Of a stretch of DNA of 64,000 nt, positions 12,393 through 23,190 are shown piece by piece (the stretch's first letter is position 1; each line of letters begins with the position of its first letter). The stretch comes from Knufia peltigerae. Taxonomy: Eukaryota > Ascomycota > Eurotiomycetes > Chaetothyriales > Trichomeriaceae. The notes under the pieces were generated by a model. The model did not search any database and had not been told where the DNA came from. It saw only the letters and a list, made by a program, of their open reading frames with translations. The position numbers and the translations under genes are program-made. The stretch spans positions 62,001 to 126,000 of the forward strand of contig JAPDRN010000055.1 in the NCBI GenBank assembly GCA_030247855.1, given 5' to 3'.

Positions 12393-14779
12393 ATGATGGA
12401 CGCATATTATGATTCCCATATTGCGAGCGACACCAGGAAGGAAGGATCAGAGCACATTCCCACTGTACAAAGCTTGCCATCTTACAATAAAAAGAATATG
12501 AGAGCAAGAAGTGCTTGCACTGTATGTCATCAAAGGAAAGTCCGCTGCGATGCTGCATACTATGGCACACCGTGCACCAATTGCCGACACACGGATCAGA
12601 TATGCTTGCTGAGGCCAAGCCGGAAAAGGTATGATTCCCCAATCTTTGGGCTTCATATGCTAATCAGGAAAGCAAAGAGCTTCGAGGCGGCGACATCCAG
12701 CATTTGAAGTGGAGGATACCGACTCACCAGGACCGTGGCCTTTCGATGTTGACAAAAAAAGTGAAGACCAGCCAATTCTCCAGAACACAGACTCGACGAG
12801 TGACGACTCTCCGCCAGAACTCGAAGACACATTCAACAGAGGCGACCACCCGACAGCCTATAGCAGCTCCACCTACTTGACAGATACTATTGGTAAAACT
12901 AATACACCTTCCACTAATGCTGGCGCACCAGCTCTTAGACCTGTCGAAGGCCCTAGATGTCGGGATGTCCAAGATATCAACATGGAGTCACCGGGAAAAG
13001 AGTTGCAACACAAACTTCTACGACATTATGTGGATTGGATACACCCTCAGCTACCGTTCCTAGATATTCAGGCCATTGTGGAGACCATCACCACAACAGC
13101 AGCTATCCATCCTCATGGCATGAGTTCTCTTTTGCTGTATGCAATTCTCTTTGCAGGATCTCTCTATTCTGAAGACCAAGATTTCTCCTCAACTTCATAT
13201 GGACTTAAAAGTTGCGGTCAGAGTAGATTGTGGCGGAAAGCCAAGGTTGGTATTGAGCCTGAATTACTTTTGCGGCACCAAACCATCCGTCTATCTGTGC
13301 ATTCACTGACTGATCTACCAGATACTGTATCACGAGTGCCAGAACTACGGCTCTTTAGATTCAGCTCAGGCGGCTCTTCTCTTATCTCTCCAAAGAGGCA
13401 CGGACCCAACATCACTCGAAAATGCCACTGTTTGGTTGAGTCGGAGCATCAGCACAGTGCAAGGACTAATCACCTCCCAAGATCACAAAACCCCTAGTGT
13501 GAACACAGATCCTCAACCAGGTGGATGCCAAATAGACTATGATGCTGATCTAACTAGACTGGCATGGGCAATCCGCATGCGTGAGTTAACTTTGACCATC
13601 GGGTTCGGTCAGACACCAAGTCTCGCAATGGGGGTCATCGAGTCTGCAACTCCGACCTTTCCAACATTGGACCCATGCAAGCTTTCAAAGAAGGCTGGAG
13701 AGATAATGTCACCCTGCTTGTTGCTCCGACCGCCCAAACAGCAAACAATACTTGCAACTCTGTACTCGGAAAGGCTTAGACTATCACAACTTATTGGCTC
13801 TGCAGTGTCAAACCCTGAATCGTTCTTTCAATCCAAATCAACCAGCAGTTCAACGAAAAGGCCAGTAAGATGTCTAGGGCTAGAGTTACAGCGATGCCCA
13901 ACAGCGGTTCTCCTATCTTTTGAAAAGTTTCTCTGCCAATGGTGGTACTCACTTCCGACATGGATGCGTCACCCTACTCCTTCCGACAGTCGCGGGAGTT
14001 TATGTATGAAAAGGTCACGGCTGATTAGCTTTCACCTTGCTGTTCTGGCAGTTACATTTTTAAGTCTCTCGACAACGAATGTTGAGGCAAGACTGGGCAG
14101 AGAATTGTCTCTGGGGGAATTTTCATCTCCAACGGCAATCGCCATCTTAGAAGACGAAAAGAAGCTGAACATCAAAAAGAACCTTAATATCTTGGAGTTT
14201 GCGTCGAGTGAAGATCTTCCACACTTACTGGTTGCTACTGGACCTATGTCGATTCGCATGTCGTTATCAGCATTGTTGCAAGCCGACGGCAGCTCTTCTG
14301 GATCTCACAACGGTCGGAAGGTGTTGGAGTTGATCAGAAACTGTGTTGACTATCTATTCACCCGATCGGCTGATTCCTCCGAGAACTGCACTCCAACATC
14401 TTACAAGCTTGAGGAGCGATACAGATTGGCCCAAGAGCAGAGAGAAGATCTTAACGATGCCATTGTTCAAGATCAAGAACTCCTGAGCATGCACGCTTCC
14501 ATTTCGTCAACAGAGTCGCTCAAAGACTTCGACAACTCGGACGTTTATCAGAAGCCCAAGGAGCTCAGCGACAGCAAAAATGGTTCCGTTTGGGTCAGCC
14601 AACTGACCAGCGAAAGTCTGGTTCTAGGATCGACCAAAACCGTGTTGCCTGAAACCATGCATAGGATGAATCTGGAACGGTGTGCTCCTGTGAGCCCTAC
14701 AGATGGAGAAGGCTTGTCACAATCACCTGCCTACGACTGGTGGGTGGACTTTGATGCTGACCTTGAAGGTCCTTCTTGA
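12393..14779 (+). CDS. Zn2Cys6 transcription factor (TF2)
   Basis: Predicted nuclear regulator. Proposed exons are 12393-12628, 12678-13245 and 13322-14779, giving 753 residues. The Zn2Cys6 cluster uses Cys42, 45, 52, 61, 64 and 71 (spacings 2, 6, 8, 2, 6). The central domain includes an H-Y-V-D-W-I-H-P-Q-L-P-F-L-D block near 13022, similar to the F-V-H-P-x-x-P-x-L-D signature of regulators related to CTF1/FarA of fatty-acid and cutin metabolism. Intron 2 (13246-13321) joins a K-A-K helix to I-L-Y-H-E-C-Q. The gene differs in exon pattern from TF1 and TF3, so it is not part of that pair. The first ATG is used; an alternative start at 12498 would still keep the zinc cluster. It lies tail to tail with the MFS transporter. 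Control of the cluster or of the transporter is inference. Confidence 0.87.
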
Positions 14780-15397
14780 GCTTGAGAGAACTGAAGGAAG
14801 AACGCAAGTTCTTCTAGTGCGTAAAAAGATGCTGGTGCTCTCTCCTTCAACTTACCAGCCGCTGATAGGCATAATTGCGCTTGCTCTACCTCTCGTCTTT
14901 CTACAAGCAATTCAATGTTCCCATCTTAGGTCTTAGGCTGACGTGTGACAACTTCCATGAGCGCAGTTAGATGTGCTTTTTCAACTTCGACGATTATAAA
15001 TTCGATGCTTGATCTGTGTTAAAGATCTGAGAGCAAAACGAAGGGTCAGAGGATCTGTCTTGAGTCCCTAGGGGGCCTGGGGGACGGTAGACTATATAGG
15101 CCTATAGTAGAGAGATTGGGATACTCCAACAGGGATCTTGAGAACGTATGACTAGGTCCGACAATCTGCTCCTGGACTGAGCCTCATAGCATTACGAGAA
15201 CAATGGTAGCTCAATCAGTAAACCCAACCCTCCGATATTTTCTTAGTCCAACGCAACAAGAGAATCATACAAAATCAATGCCGCATATCTACATAGAGAA
15301 TGCGATGATACTTGTGTGATTATACTGAAGCTAGATACGTGGGAACGGGGAGCATAACAATCTCAATGTTGAGTGGATGCTCAACACGGCAATGATA
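14780..15397. other. Convergent intergenic region, TF2 / MFS
   Basis: The 3' ends of TF2 and of the transporter face each other here. The stretch includes several short palindromic CTAG/TATAG words around 15060-15115 but no coding pattern or RNA gene that I can support. Confidence 0.35.
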
Positions 15398-17256
15398 CTA
15401 GTGGTACTTGTTCTTCCTGGCGTTGACGTCGTTCTCCAGGAAGACCTCGATCTTTGGGGTCATCTTGCCCGAAATGTCTTCCAGAAAAAGGCAACCGATG
15501 CAGGCGGCAAGCCCAAAAGCGATCGAAGCCAGACATGTCGTCCGCAGACCAAGCTCGTATGCCTTCAGATAAGCTCCATAGGCAGCTTCGTACATCGACA
15601 GTGTCACTCCTGGAATGCTTAGCACCCGATCTTTCCCCAGCGCAATCGTGGCTAATATGTTTCCAGCTACCGATTCTGTCGCGCCGGCAGATGTAGCTGC
15701 GTCTGTCACCCTGTACAGATTGGAGGAAACACCATTGGAGAGAATAGTAGTGAAGACTGTGCCAGCTATGGCACCGCCGCCGTATCGTGCCACGCCACTA
15801 AGAACTCGTTAGCAAGCCTTTCGCAGGGGTGAGGTTGGGAAGCACCAACGCTAAACCTCCAGAAATGCCCAATTCGACTTGGTCGGCGCCGAATTGACAG
15901 AAAGTGATGGACATGATTTGGGCCCATCCGTATCCCATACTGTTCAGAAATGTGAACGCAATCGAGAGACCTCTTGTGTCTGGGCGAGACAAAGCCAATA
16001 GACCCCCGAATATCGTCGCTACGGCAGACGAAGCAAACATCATCGTCCTCCAACGCTTCAAAATCCCACCTAGGTAGGCAGAGCCAGCTGCCCCAGCCAT
16101 GAAACCAAATCCTTGAACCAGAGACAATTTTGCACCGTCACTTGTTGATCGGGCAAAGAAGATGCTCACCATTGTCCCCCATATTATGTTGATTGCCAAG
16201 TAATAAACGGTGACGAGAGCGGCGACGAAGAATGGTACCGACAATGTTTGTCCACGGTTATGTGTGAAGAGTCGTGTTGGTGCCAGTGGTTGCTTCAGGG
16301 GTGCAAAGGTCTCCCAGAGGGCAAATGCGATCATTGCCGCGAAACCGCATACAAGCATGGCCACAACATGGGGGTCGCTGGAGGGAAGAAAGGATGCGTA
16401 AGCAATCCCGCATAGTATGGTCGCCGTTGCAGCAGCGAATAGAAGACCCCCCATGTAGTCTACCTCTTTGAGGGCCCTGGCCCATGGAATTCCCCTGGGA
16501 TGCTTTGGCGGGTAGTAGAAGAGAAAGAGCAACACTCCTGTGGTTGCATTTGTGATGGCATTCGCGTAGAATACCCATCTCCATGTTGTCCTGCTGGTGG
16601 TGACGAATCTGGTCACGCTGGGGCCCATGATTACATCGAACATTATGCTTGTGTCTGCTATGGCAACACCTATGTGTCGCCATTTGTTGGGCAAAAGCTC
16701 GGGAATCGCGAAGACTGCAAGCGAACAGTTTGCGCCACCAATACCACTCAAGGCCATGCCAGCGATAACAGCAGAGAGATTTTGAGCCGATCCTATGACG
16801 ATGGTCCCCACCACCATAAGGACGTTGCCTCCGATGATGAAATATCTTCTGCCGAAAAGATCGCTGTTGGACCCAGAGACCATGAACGTACTGGTGATGG
16901 CAATGTTATAGACCGAGATGAACCATACAGCCTGGCTCGGCTGTCCAAGGACGGTTGCAATGTGGGTTTGAATGGTCGATAGGCTGGTCACAGGCCAATA
17001 GGAGGCCCCATAAGACCATGCCAGCATCTGTACCAACGTAAGACTTCACACACGGCCTCTACTTCTCAGAATATGACTTGTTACATACCAAGATAACAAG
17101 CCAAGTTTTCAAAGTGACATGATCATCTACTCCTCCTTCAGCAGACTCTATAACATCCACATTCTCTTCTAAGCTCTCTTTTTCAACGGGAGTGTGATAG
17201 GGTCCGAGGGATGGGACTTCGCTTAGTCCTTCCTGCTTGTCAGAGACCGCAGCCAT
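15398..17256 (-). CDS. MFS transporter, TRI12/siderophore-like 14-TM type
   Basis: Proton-coupled major facilitator protein of the plasma or vacuolar membrane. Proposed exons (right to left) are 17256-17089, 17027-15850 and 15797-15398, giving 581 residues. A hydrophilic N-terminal tail of about 50 residues is followed by about 14 hydrophobic segments. The loop between helices 2 and 3 has the family-style G-R-R-Y-F-I-I-G-G-N pattern, and the 3' part contains the R-Y-G-G-G-A-I-A-G block typical of the trichothecene-efflux (TRI12) group. The junction at 15850/15797 is supported by a CTAAC branch site and perfect frame restoration. Position inside the cluster suggests substrate uptake or efflux of a pathway product. 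A decayed relative of its C-terminal half lies at 22224-22810. Substrate cannot be read from sequence. Confidence 0.9.
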
Positions 17257-17859
17257 TTTTGCCGGTGTGCCTTTTCGGGGATTGTGATTCTTGCCACGGT
17301 CAGAGTGTATAATTTGGAGAATCGTGCACAATAGATATATTTGAGCTTCGGTGACGAGATCTAGCACAGCGGGCTAACGTTACCCTCGTCCTACCAGACG
17401 TGCGTAAACACCCTTCCGCATTAATTCTCCGCTCGGGAGAAAGTCATAATCTGGGGTTCCCACGTGGAGTACTCGTACTCTCCCGCTCGCCTATCTGGAG
17501 AAGTCTCTCCACAATACTCATAGTTATTGCTTGTTTTCCGAGAGCAAGTTCTCTTCATTGGCACACTATCAGCGGCGTAGTGACATTCTTCCACAGCCAC
17601 CCCATGTTGCTGGCTCGGCCACGTACCATTCAAATCACGTGCAAGCCAAGTCTTAACACTCTTTGTTCTGCCGCTGCCTCATGACACTGAGACCGTTTTG
17701 TTGGGTCGCCGAACGCGCGCAACATCCGAAAGACGCTTACCCGTCCCAGTATTTTCAACATCTCGATAAGCACTTAGGAACTTGGCTTGTTCATTGTACT
17801 CATGCTGTGAAATAAGAACGCCAGAGCCACATTTTTTTCATTGAATTACTCGTTTTATG
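17257..17859. other. Upstream region of MFS transporter
   Basis: Presumed promoter and leader of the transporter. A CACGTG box occurs at about 17460. No coding sequence is supported. Confidence 0.35.
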
Positions 17860-18361
17860 TTATTTTTTTGGTCCGTGTTGCGATTCAGATGGTGCCGGAG
17901 TTTGTAAGGTGGGCCATAGAACTGTAGCGCATTTCAACGTAGGCCGCACTCCCGGAATAATCAAGTCAACGATAAAGAATGGTTCAATCAACACGTGCAA
18001 GGCATTGGGTCTGATTGGTAGCGACGAAGGTAGGAAACTGCGATCTCCATGTCTTGGATGTTGATATGCTGGCGGATAAATGAACACGTATACACACTTT
18101 TCGCTACGATATCGGATCGCCAGACATCACGAAAGGTCCAATTGTCGCTTTCTTTGTCGAAACTCACAAAAGGGATGGGGCTCGACAGAAGAGGCTTCCA
18201 AAAGGACTCGATGGCATTGTGAAGGATAAGGAGACTGCCAAAACGCTCAAAACGTGATATGCGGGACGGAACAAAAGACCATGTTTCAGGACGAATACTT
18301 GCCTGCAATCAACCCACCAAATTTCTCGATAGTCGATACTAACGGGAAGGGCGGGCAGCAT
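17860..18361 (-). pseudogene. Unassigned short gene or remnant
   Basis: A minus-strand coding-like segment I cannot assign. An ATG at 18361 opens a short exon to 18304; a candidate GC-AG intron (donor at 18303, acceptor just before 18235) then joins in frame to S-L-L-I-L-H-N-A-I-E. The frame continues through T-F-R-D-V-W-R-S-D-I-V-A-K and stops at 17988. The overlapping next frame carries a hydrophobic, protein-like tail (I-E-P-F-F-I-V-D-L-I-I-P-G) to 17860. The switch of frame near 18000 looks like a single-base indel in an originally continuous protein, hence the pseudogene label, but an unrecognised intron is possible. No domain family is recognised. Confidence 0.3.
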
Positions 18362-19775
18362 GTTACTACGAAATTACTACGAGAGTCCTAGTCCGGGACC
18401 GAGAATACCAACTCGATGTTATTATCATCAGAACAGGATACCTAGTCAAAAACCTTCGTAATCAACAGCACATCTATGGAGGAGGAATGGGCTCAGGTTG
18501 TGACGACTTCTCAGGGGCATATCTGCAGAGGCTTCGCGAGTTTCTTTCTCCCTGTGCCAAACCAGACGGGTGCTTCAGCCAACAAGGTCTACGGAATACA
18601 CGTGTTCGCTGGGTGTCTCGCCTGCAGTATAAAGCAGGCCTACAGTTGGGACAGGAGAGAAGATGCTCTCGCAAAATCACTACCCCCAGAGGTCCAGGCG
18701 AATCTCGCGAGAATGTCTATCTGGGGAATGTCATTCCAAGATTACACTTGTAAGCTTGAAGAATGGAAGACGGAGAGCAATTTACACGGACTTACGACAG
18801 AAGGAAACCATGATGCTCCTTAGTTCCAGGCTAGATATCTATGATAGAAAATACCCCATGTTGCAATAATTATACTCCGGCCAGACAAGAATTATTCAGA
18901 TATTCTATTTATTTGATACCCCGTAGCGACATGCTTGAAGTCGATATTTTTAGTCTGCCAGGTAATATCGCCCGTGTTGTTATTAGTGGCGAAGGATTGT
19001 GTTCACCAAGCCCGCAAACCCGGTCCAAGTGGTCGGCAAAACGTCAGTGGCCGCTCCAGGACATCTGCATCCTCCTCATGGGTGGAGAAAGCAACGAAAT
19101 GTATTAGGCTCATTGGGCCACCAAAAAAATGTGGTCCCGGGCCAGCCTTCTGGGCCTCTTGTTTGCGATTTGGCAACGGACTCTGGGCGCGAGATCGGAA
19201 ATCGATATACGCGCAAATCCCCAGGCGACACCGGATTTCGGGAGACTCGGCCTCAGTCACAATTGGCACTCACACCTGGGCGACATAATTGTGGGCCAAA
19301 TTTACCACGTGACAACTATAAGGTTCTGGGTCTCCGTCTGAAAGGGCGACACCGCTCGAAGGAGACCTTAGTTTTGAGACAGCCATGCCGTGGCTGAAGG
19401 TCAGAACGGTCGCACGGTTGCGAGCATCTTGAAGACTGAGCTTTTCGGGCGAAAACCTTGGCTTTGAGTCGCCCGAAAGAGGAACTAACGACCAGTAAGG
19501 TGACGAGGTGAACGCATCACCCAAAATCTCTTCCCCAGGTAAACAACCCCACTTCCACTAGGCGACAGTCAAGGCGCGCCACTCAATTGGACTCTCGCCT
19601 CTTGGAAAGCAGTCTGTTCCCTTCCCGTCCCAGGGTTGGGCCCGTGGGGCCCCCGGGGTGATTTTCGCCAAACAAGCGCCAATTCCTTTCGTTCCCCTCT
19701 TTCAAGCCTCTCTCGCAGTTTTCCAGTTCCTTTCATCCCACGGCGATACAACCCTCACGCATATTACTGGTGAAC
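18362..19775. other. Intergenic upstream of TF3
   Basis: About 1.4 kb with no supported gene. Short open frames on both strands (for example 18476-18823 plus) lack start context, splice logic and known motifs. A CACGTG box lies near 19306. The 3' part is the presumed TF3 promoter. Confidence 0.35.
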
Positions 19776-22222
19776 ATGCCGATGAAGTCGAATCAGAAGA
19801 AGCGCTGCAGGACATCTGTAGCATGTGCGGGATGCCGTGCCCGACGCACCAAGGCCGGTATTGATGTCAGTCTCGAGGAGATTTACTGACAGCGGTATAG
19901 TGCATAGTTAGTGAGGGAATGACCTCTTGCGATCAATGCCAGGTGCAGGGAATCGACTGTGTTATCCAAGACACTGATCAACGGAAAAGGTGGCAACCAC
20001 CAGAGCTCGTTCAACAGTAGTATCATTTGAGTAACAAGTCTTTTTCCCAGGCCTTCGTCCAAAGCCTATGTGCGCTTCCTCAGTGAACGGGTCCAAAAGC
20101 TCGAAGGGATGCTTGCTCAGACTGGCCAATCTGCCCCGTCCAACCACTGCGCAGAGCCCACTTCCTGTGCCAGATCCCCCAGCAACGGCGACGTGGAAGA
20201 CTCCTCGGCCAGGGTGGCAGGCTTGACGCAATGCGTGAGCCCCGCAGCCACGCACAGCGAACTTGCGGCGTGTGGTCCTTTAGTCGAGCAAGAACATGTC
20301 GACTCATCAAGGTCTTCGATACCTCCGGCCTTGGCTGAGGTCGACGGAGAAGACTTCCAATGCTTCACACCAGGTGTCTCGCCCGAGCACGAATCGCAGC
20401 ATAAACAGTATTATGGCTCTGCTGCGAATTATCGAGAGCACCAAGATATGCCTCTCGGGAGCCTGGCTGGTCAGGCAGCACAGCGCAAAGCGAGAGCTCG
20501 ACAGCTTCTCAACAGCATTCCCGTGGATGTGCATGATCATTTCATGCATTGTTTCTGGACTTATTACAATGCCGCATGGCACATGATCTCTAAGGAAGCC
20601 TTTAATCTAGACAAAGAGAACGGAGGTGGTGAATTCTACTCACCGTTGCTTCATCTATGTATTCTGGCCCTTGGCTGTCGATATGCAGACACCTCGAGGC
20701 CCGGGGTGCAGAAATATGCTTGCCACCATTACGAGTCGCCCCTACACCGTGAAGCCCGTTCCCACATCGAGGCCGAGATGTCGATCGAGACGTCGATTCC
20801 GTTGATGATGTCTGCACTGCTCATGGCCGACTTGGAGGGAAATCTGAGAAGGTACAGTGTCGGCTGGTTTTTCTCGGGCAAGCCAATTCTCTGAGCCGTA
20901 GCTTCCACCGTTCTAATGGAAATAGGCATAGCTACACGAATGTGCTTCGCGCTCGGTCTCCATCGCGGTGCGCCTGGAGAAGCCACTCTAAACCCCCGAT
21001 CATACGCCCGTCGACTCGCGCTGTACGGCTGCGTGTCACACGACAGGTAGTTGCGAACCCCTCTTCTGTCTGAATGTTGTTGACAATTAACCTAGAGCTT
21101 GGTCATTGTTCTTCGGGCGCCCCACCGCGATCAAACAGACTGATCTGGTGCTTTCGGACGCAATGTCACAGGGACAGGGTGCTCAGCTCAGCCAATACGT
21201 TGGACTTGAGATGAGGGAACAGATGGAAATTTACGAAGCGCATATAAAATTCATCGAACTTCAAGCAAAGGTTGTAAATGTCTTGGACTTGCAGGCCGTA
21301 CTTTCACAGACGAGTGCTTGCTACAACATTACGGCGTTGGACCGAGAGCTCAGTTCTTGGTACCAAAACCTCCCTCCAAACCTGCAGTGGAAGGAAGAAA
21401 ACATCGAAAGAGCACATTTCAGCTTTTTCTTGCTACAGTGAGTTCCCTTGTGCATTCCTTCGTGGTGTGGATCTGACAATGAACAGCCAATCATATCAAT
21501 TTTTGCTCATTCTTCTCCATCGTCGGTTTACTTATATGGACAGGGCCAGCAGCCACTACATGGGCCAGACACAGCGGTCGATCGATCCCATTGTGGAATT
21601 TTCACGGACCATCTGCTATGAAAGCGCTGTTAAGATCGTCCACATGTTGGTGGCATACGGCCGAAGGATCGAGTGGCGCCGGATGTACATCAGTGTTCCG
21701 CAGCACCTGGCAGCAGCAACAACGGCGCTGATTGCTTGCATCAGAGTGCCTTCATTTGAACAGGCATGCGTACAGCATCTCATGACCCTTGCTGAAATTG
21801 CGGAGGCCATGAGTGAATCCCATTCTGAGTCGAGACGAGTGGCAATTTTGATCAGAATCACGCTTGAGAAGGCCGTCAGCTCCGGACACAATTCCAATCC
21901 GAAAAACCGTCTAAACACCGAAAGCGACAGTAACACAGATCTCACAAACAATGCTAGAAACACCGACGAAGGACCAACCACCGCCCTCCAAGTCTCCAAT
22001 CACGGTTCTATCCGAGGGGCCACACCGCTGGTTGAGGAACAATCGGGGATCCCGGCAGCCCACGATTTGGCCCTGCCGCCATCCCAACCACCAGCTAACT
22101 TGACCAAACGGTTTGTTCTTCCTTCAGGTGAAGGAGATGCATTTTCAGACTTGTTTCTCCTGCCTGATGAGTACGAATGGCCGAACCTTGACGTTGGCAA
22201 TGATATCTTCAGCTTGACGTAG
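19776..22222 (+). CDS. Zn2Cys6 transcription factor (TF3), paralogue of TF1
   Basis: Predicted nuclear regulator with the same six-exon layout as TF1. Proposed exons are 19776-19853, 19901-19989, 20051-20877, 20926-21046, 21096-21437 and 21487-22222, giving 730 residues. Exons 2 and 4 are identical in length to those of TF1 (89 and 121 nt). The zinc cluster uses Cys17, 20, 27, 36, 39 and 46 (spacings 2, 6, 8, 2, 6), but only if intron 1 begins at a GC donor (AAG/GCCGGT, 19854). The nearest usable GT donor, 12 nt later, would add four residues inside the cluster. Intron 3 also needs a GC donor (20878), where TF1 has GT. The middle homology domain (H-R-E-A-R near 20750, G-I-A-T-R-M-C-F-A-L-G after 20926) is intact. 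Either it is a working regulator with two weak donors or it is starting to decay. Confidence 0.85.
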
Positions 22223-22223
22223 G

Positions 22224-22810
22224 GTGATTGTCATGCCTGAGAAAGATTTCACCGGAGAATCGCTGATCTCCTTCGGTCGCTGCTCTCGCCGCTGGCTTGG
22301 CGAGGTTCTAGGTCCAACCCTTATGAACTTTGCTGCTATGTTGATCACAACATTCACTGGGCTTATGATATCGCTTGCCCCAAGCAAGCTCTGACGAGTC
22401 ATCGCATTCATGATCACTGCAGACTGGGGCGTTGGTCTGATTGAGGCAATGTGTGTCGCTCTTGCACCAGTGACTTCACCACCCAAGGACCTTGGTACCT
22501 CGAACGCGGTCCTGATTGTGATTCGCAATGATGAGTCCAGTAACTAACGAGGACATCGGCCGTTTTTTAAACCATCCTCAGTGACAAGGTGGCAAGCGTT
22601 GCCCAAAAGGGCTGCGGAGGCAGCCACAGCAGCTGATCTACTATAGTCATCACTCAAATATCTTTCATGGAACCCTCTGGCAATATACACAAGGTTTCTC
22701 GATCAAATCCCGCCGTTGCAGCCGCAGCGGAGACAGCCAGTGCAGAGGCAAGAGTCGAAGCCTTCCGGTACCCAGAATGGTTCAAGATTGAACGAGTTCT
22801 GATTTAGAAA
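22224..22810 (+). pseudogene. Decayed MFS transporter C-terminal half
   Basis: Immediately after the TF3 stop codon the plus strand reads as the last third of a TRI12-like MFS transporter with damage. A first frame gives a membrane segment (F-A-A-M-L-I-T-T-F-T-G-L-M) up to an in-frame TGA at 22392-22394. The same frame resumes with the family block V-G-L-I-E-A-M-C-V-A-L-A-P-V-T and an I-R near 22520, then stops at 22544. Shifted frames continue with P-K-R-A-A-E-A-A and with N-P-A-V-A-A-A-A-E-T-A-S-A-E-A, matching the layout of the C terminus of the intact transporter at 15398-15800. No start codon, no N-terminal half and several frame changes are present, so it is very unlikely to be functional. 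It probably records a former TF plus transporter pair. Confidence 0.6.
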
Positions 22811-23190
22811 TGCACCAACGATCTGGTCATACCATTTTACACTAGAACAGGCCCACCGCTATGGTAGAAGCTAGACAGTGGCGTGTACATGGTTATGGGA
22901 ATGCATTGTTATTACTCCGGTATTGCTCCCGGGACATCCGCCTGACTGTGTCCACGAGAGCATTGATCAGAACCACGGAGGTCTCTTTGCCTAAGCCTGC
23001 TCACTCATGTGCGCACTTGGCAACTCAGAGAACAGCTCCTGAACCTGACAGACTTGCTGAGCCTTTTTTTGGAGAATAGTACTATTGACATCTGCTTACA
23101 CACCCTGTAAGATGCCACGCAAGTTTTGTACCGAGTCAGGCATCTATATGATTGAGCAGATTGTTGTTTCTTGAAGAATTCAGATCCTAG
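22811..23190. other. Intergenic, MFS remnant to cyclase 3' end
   Basis: No feature supported. It includes the 3' flank of the cyclase-family gene. Confidence 0.35.

Noticed and set aside
22145..22528. 127-codon minus-strand frame
   Set aside because: The plus strand of the same DNA reads as a damaged MFS transporter in family order, which explains the protein-like composition better.
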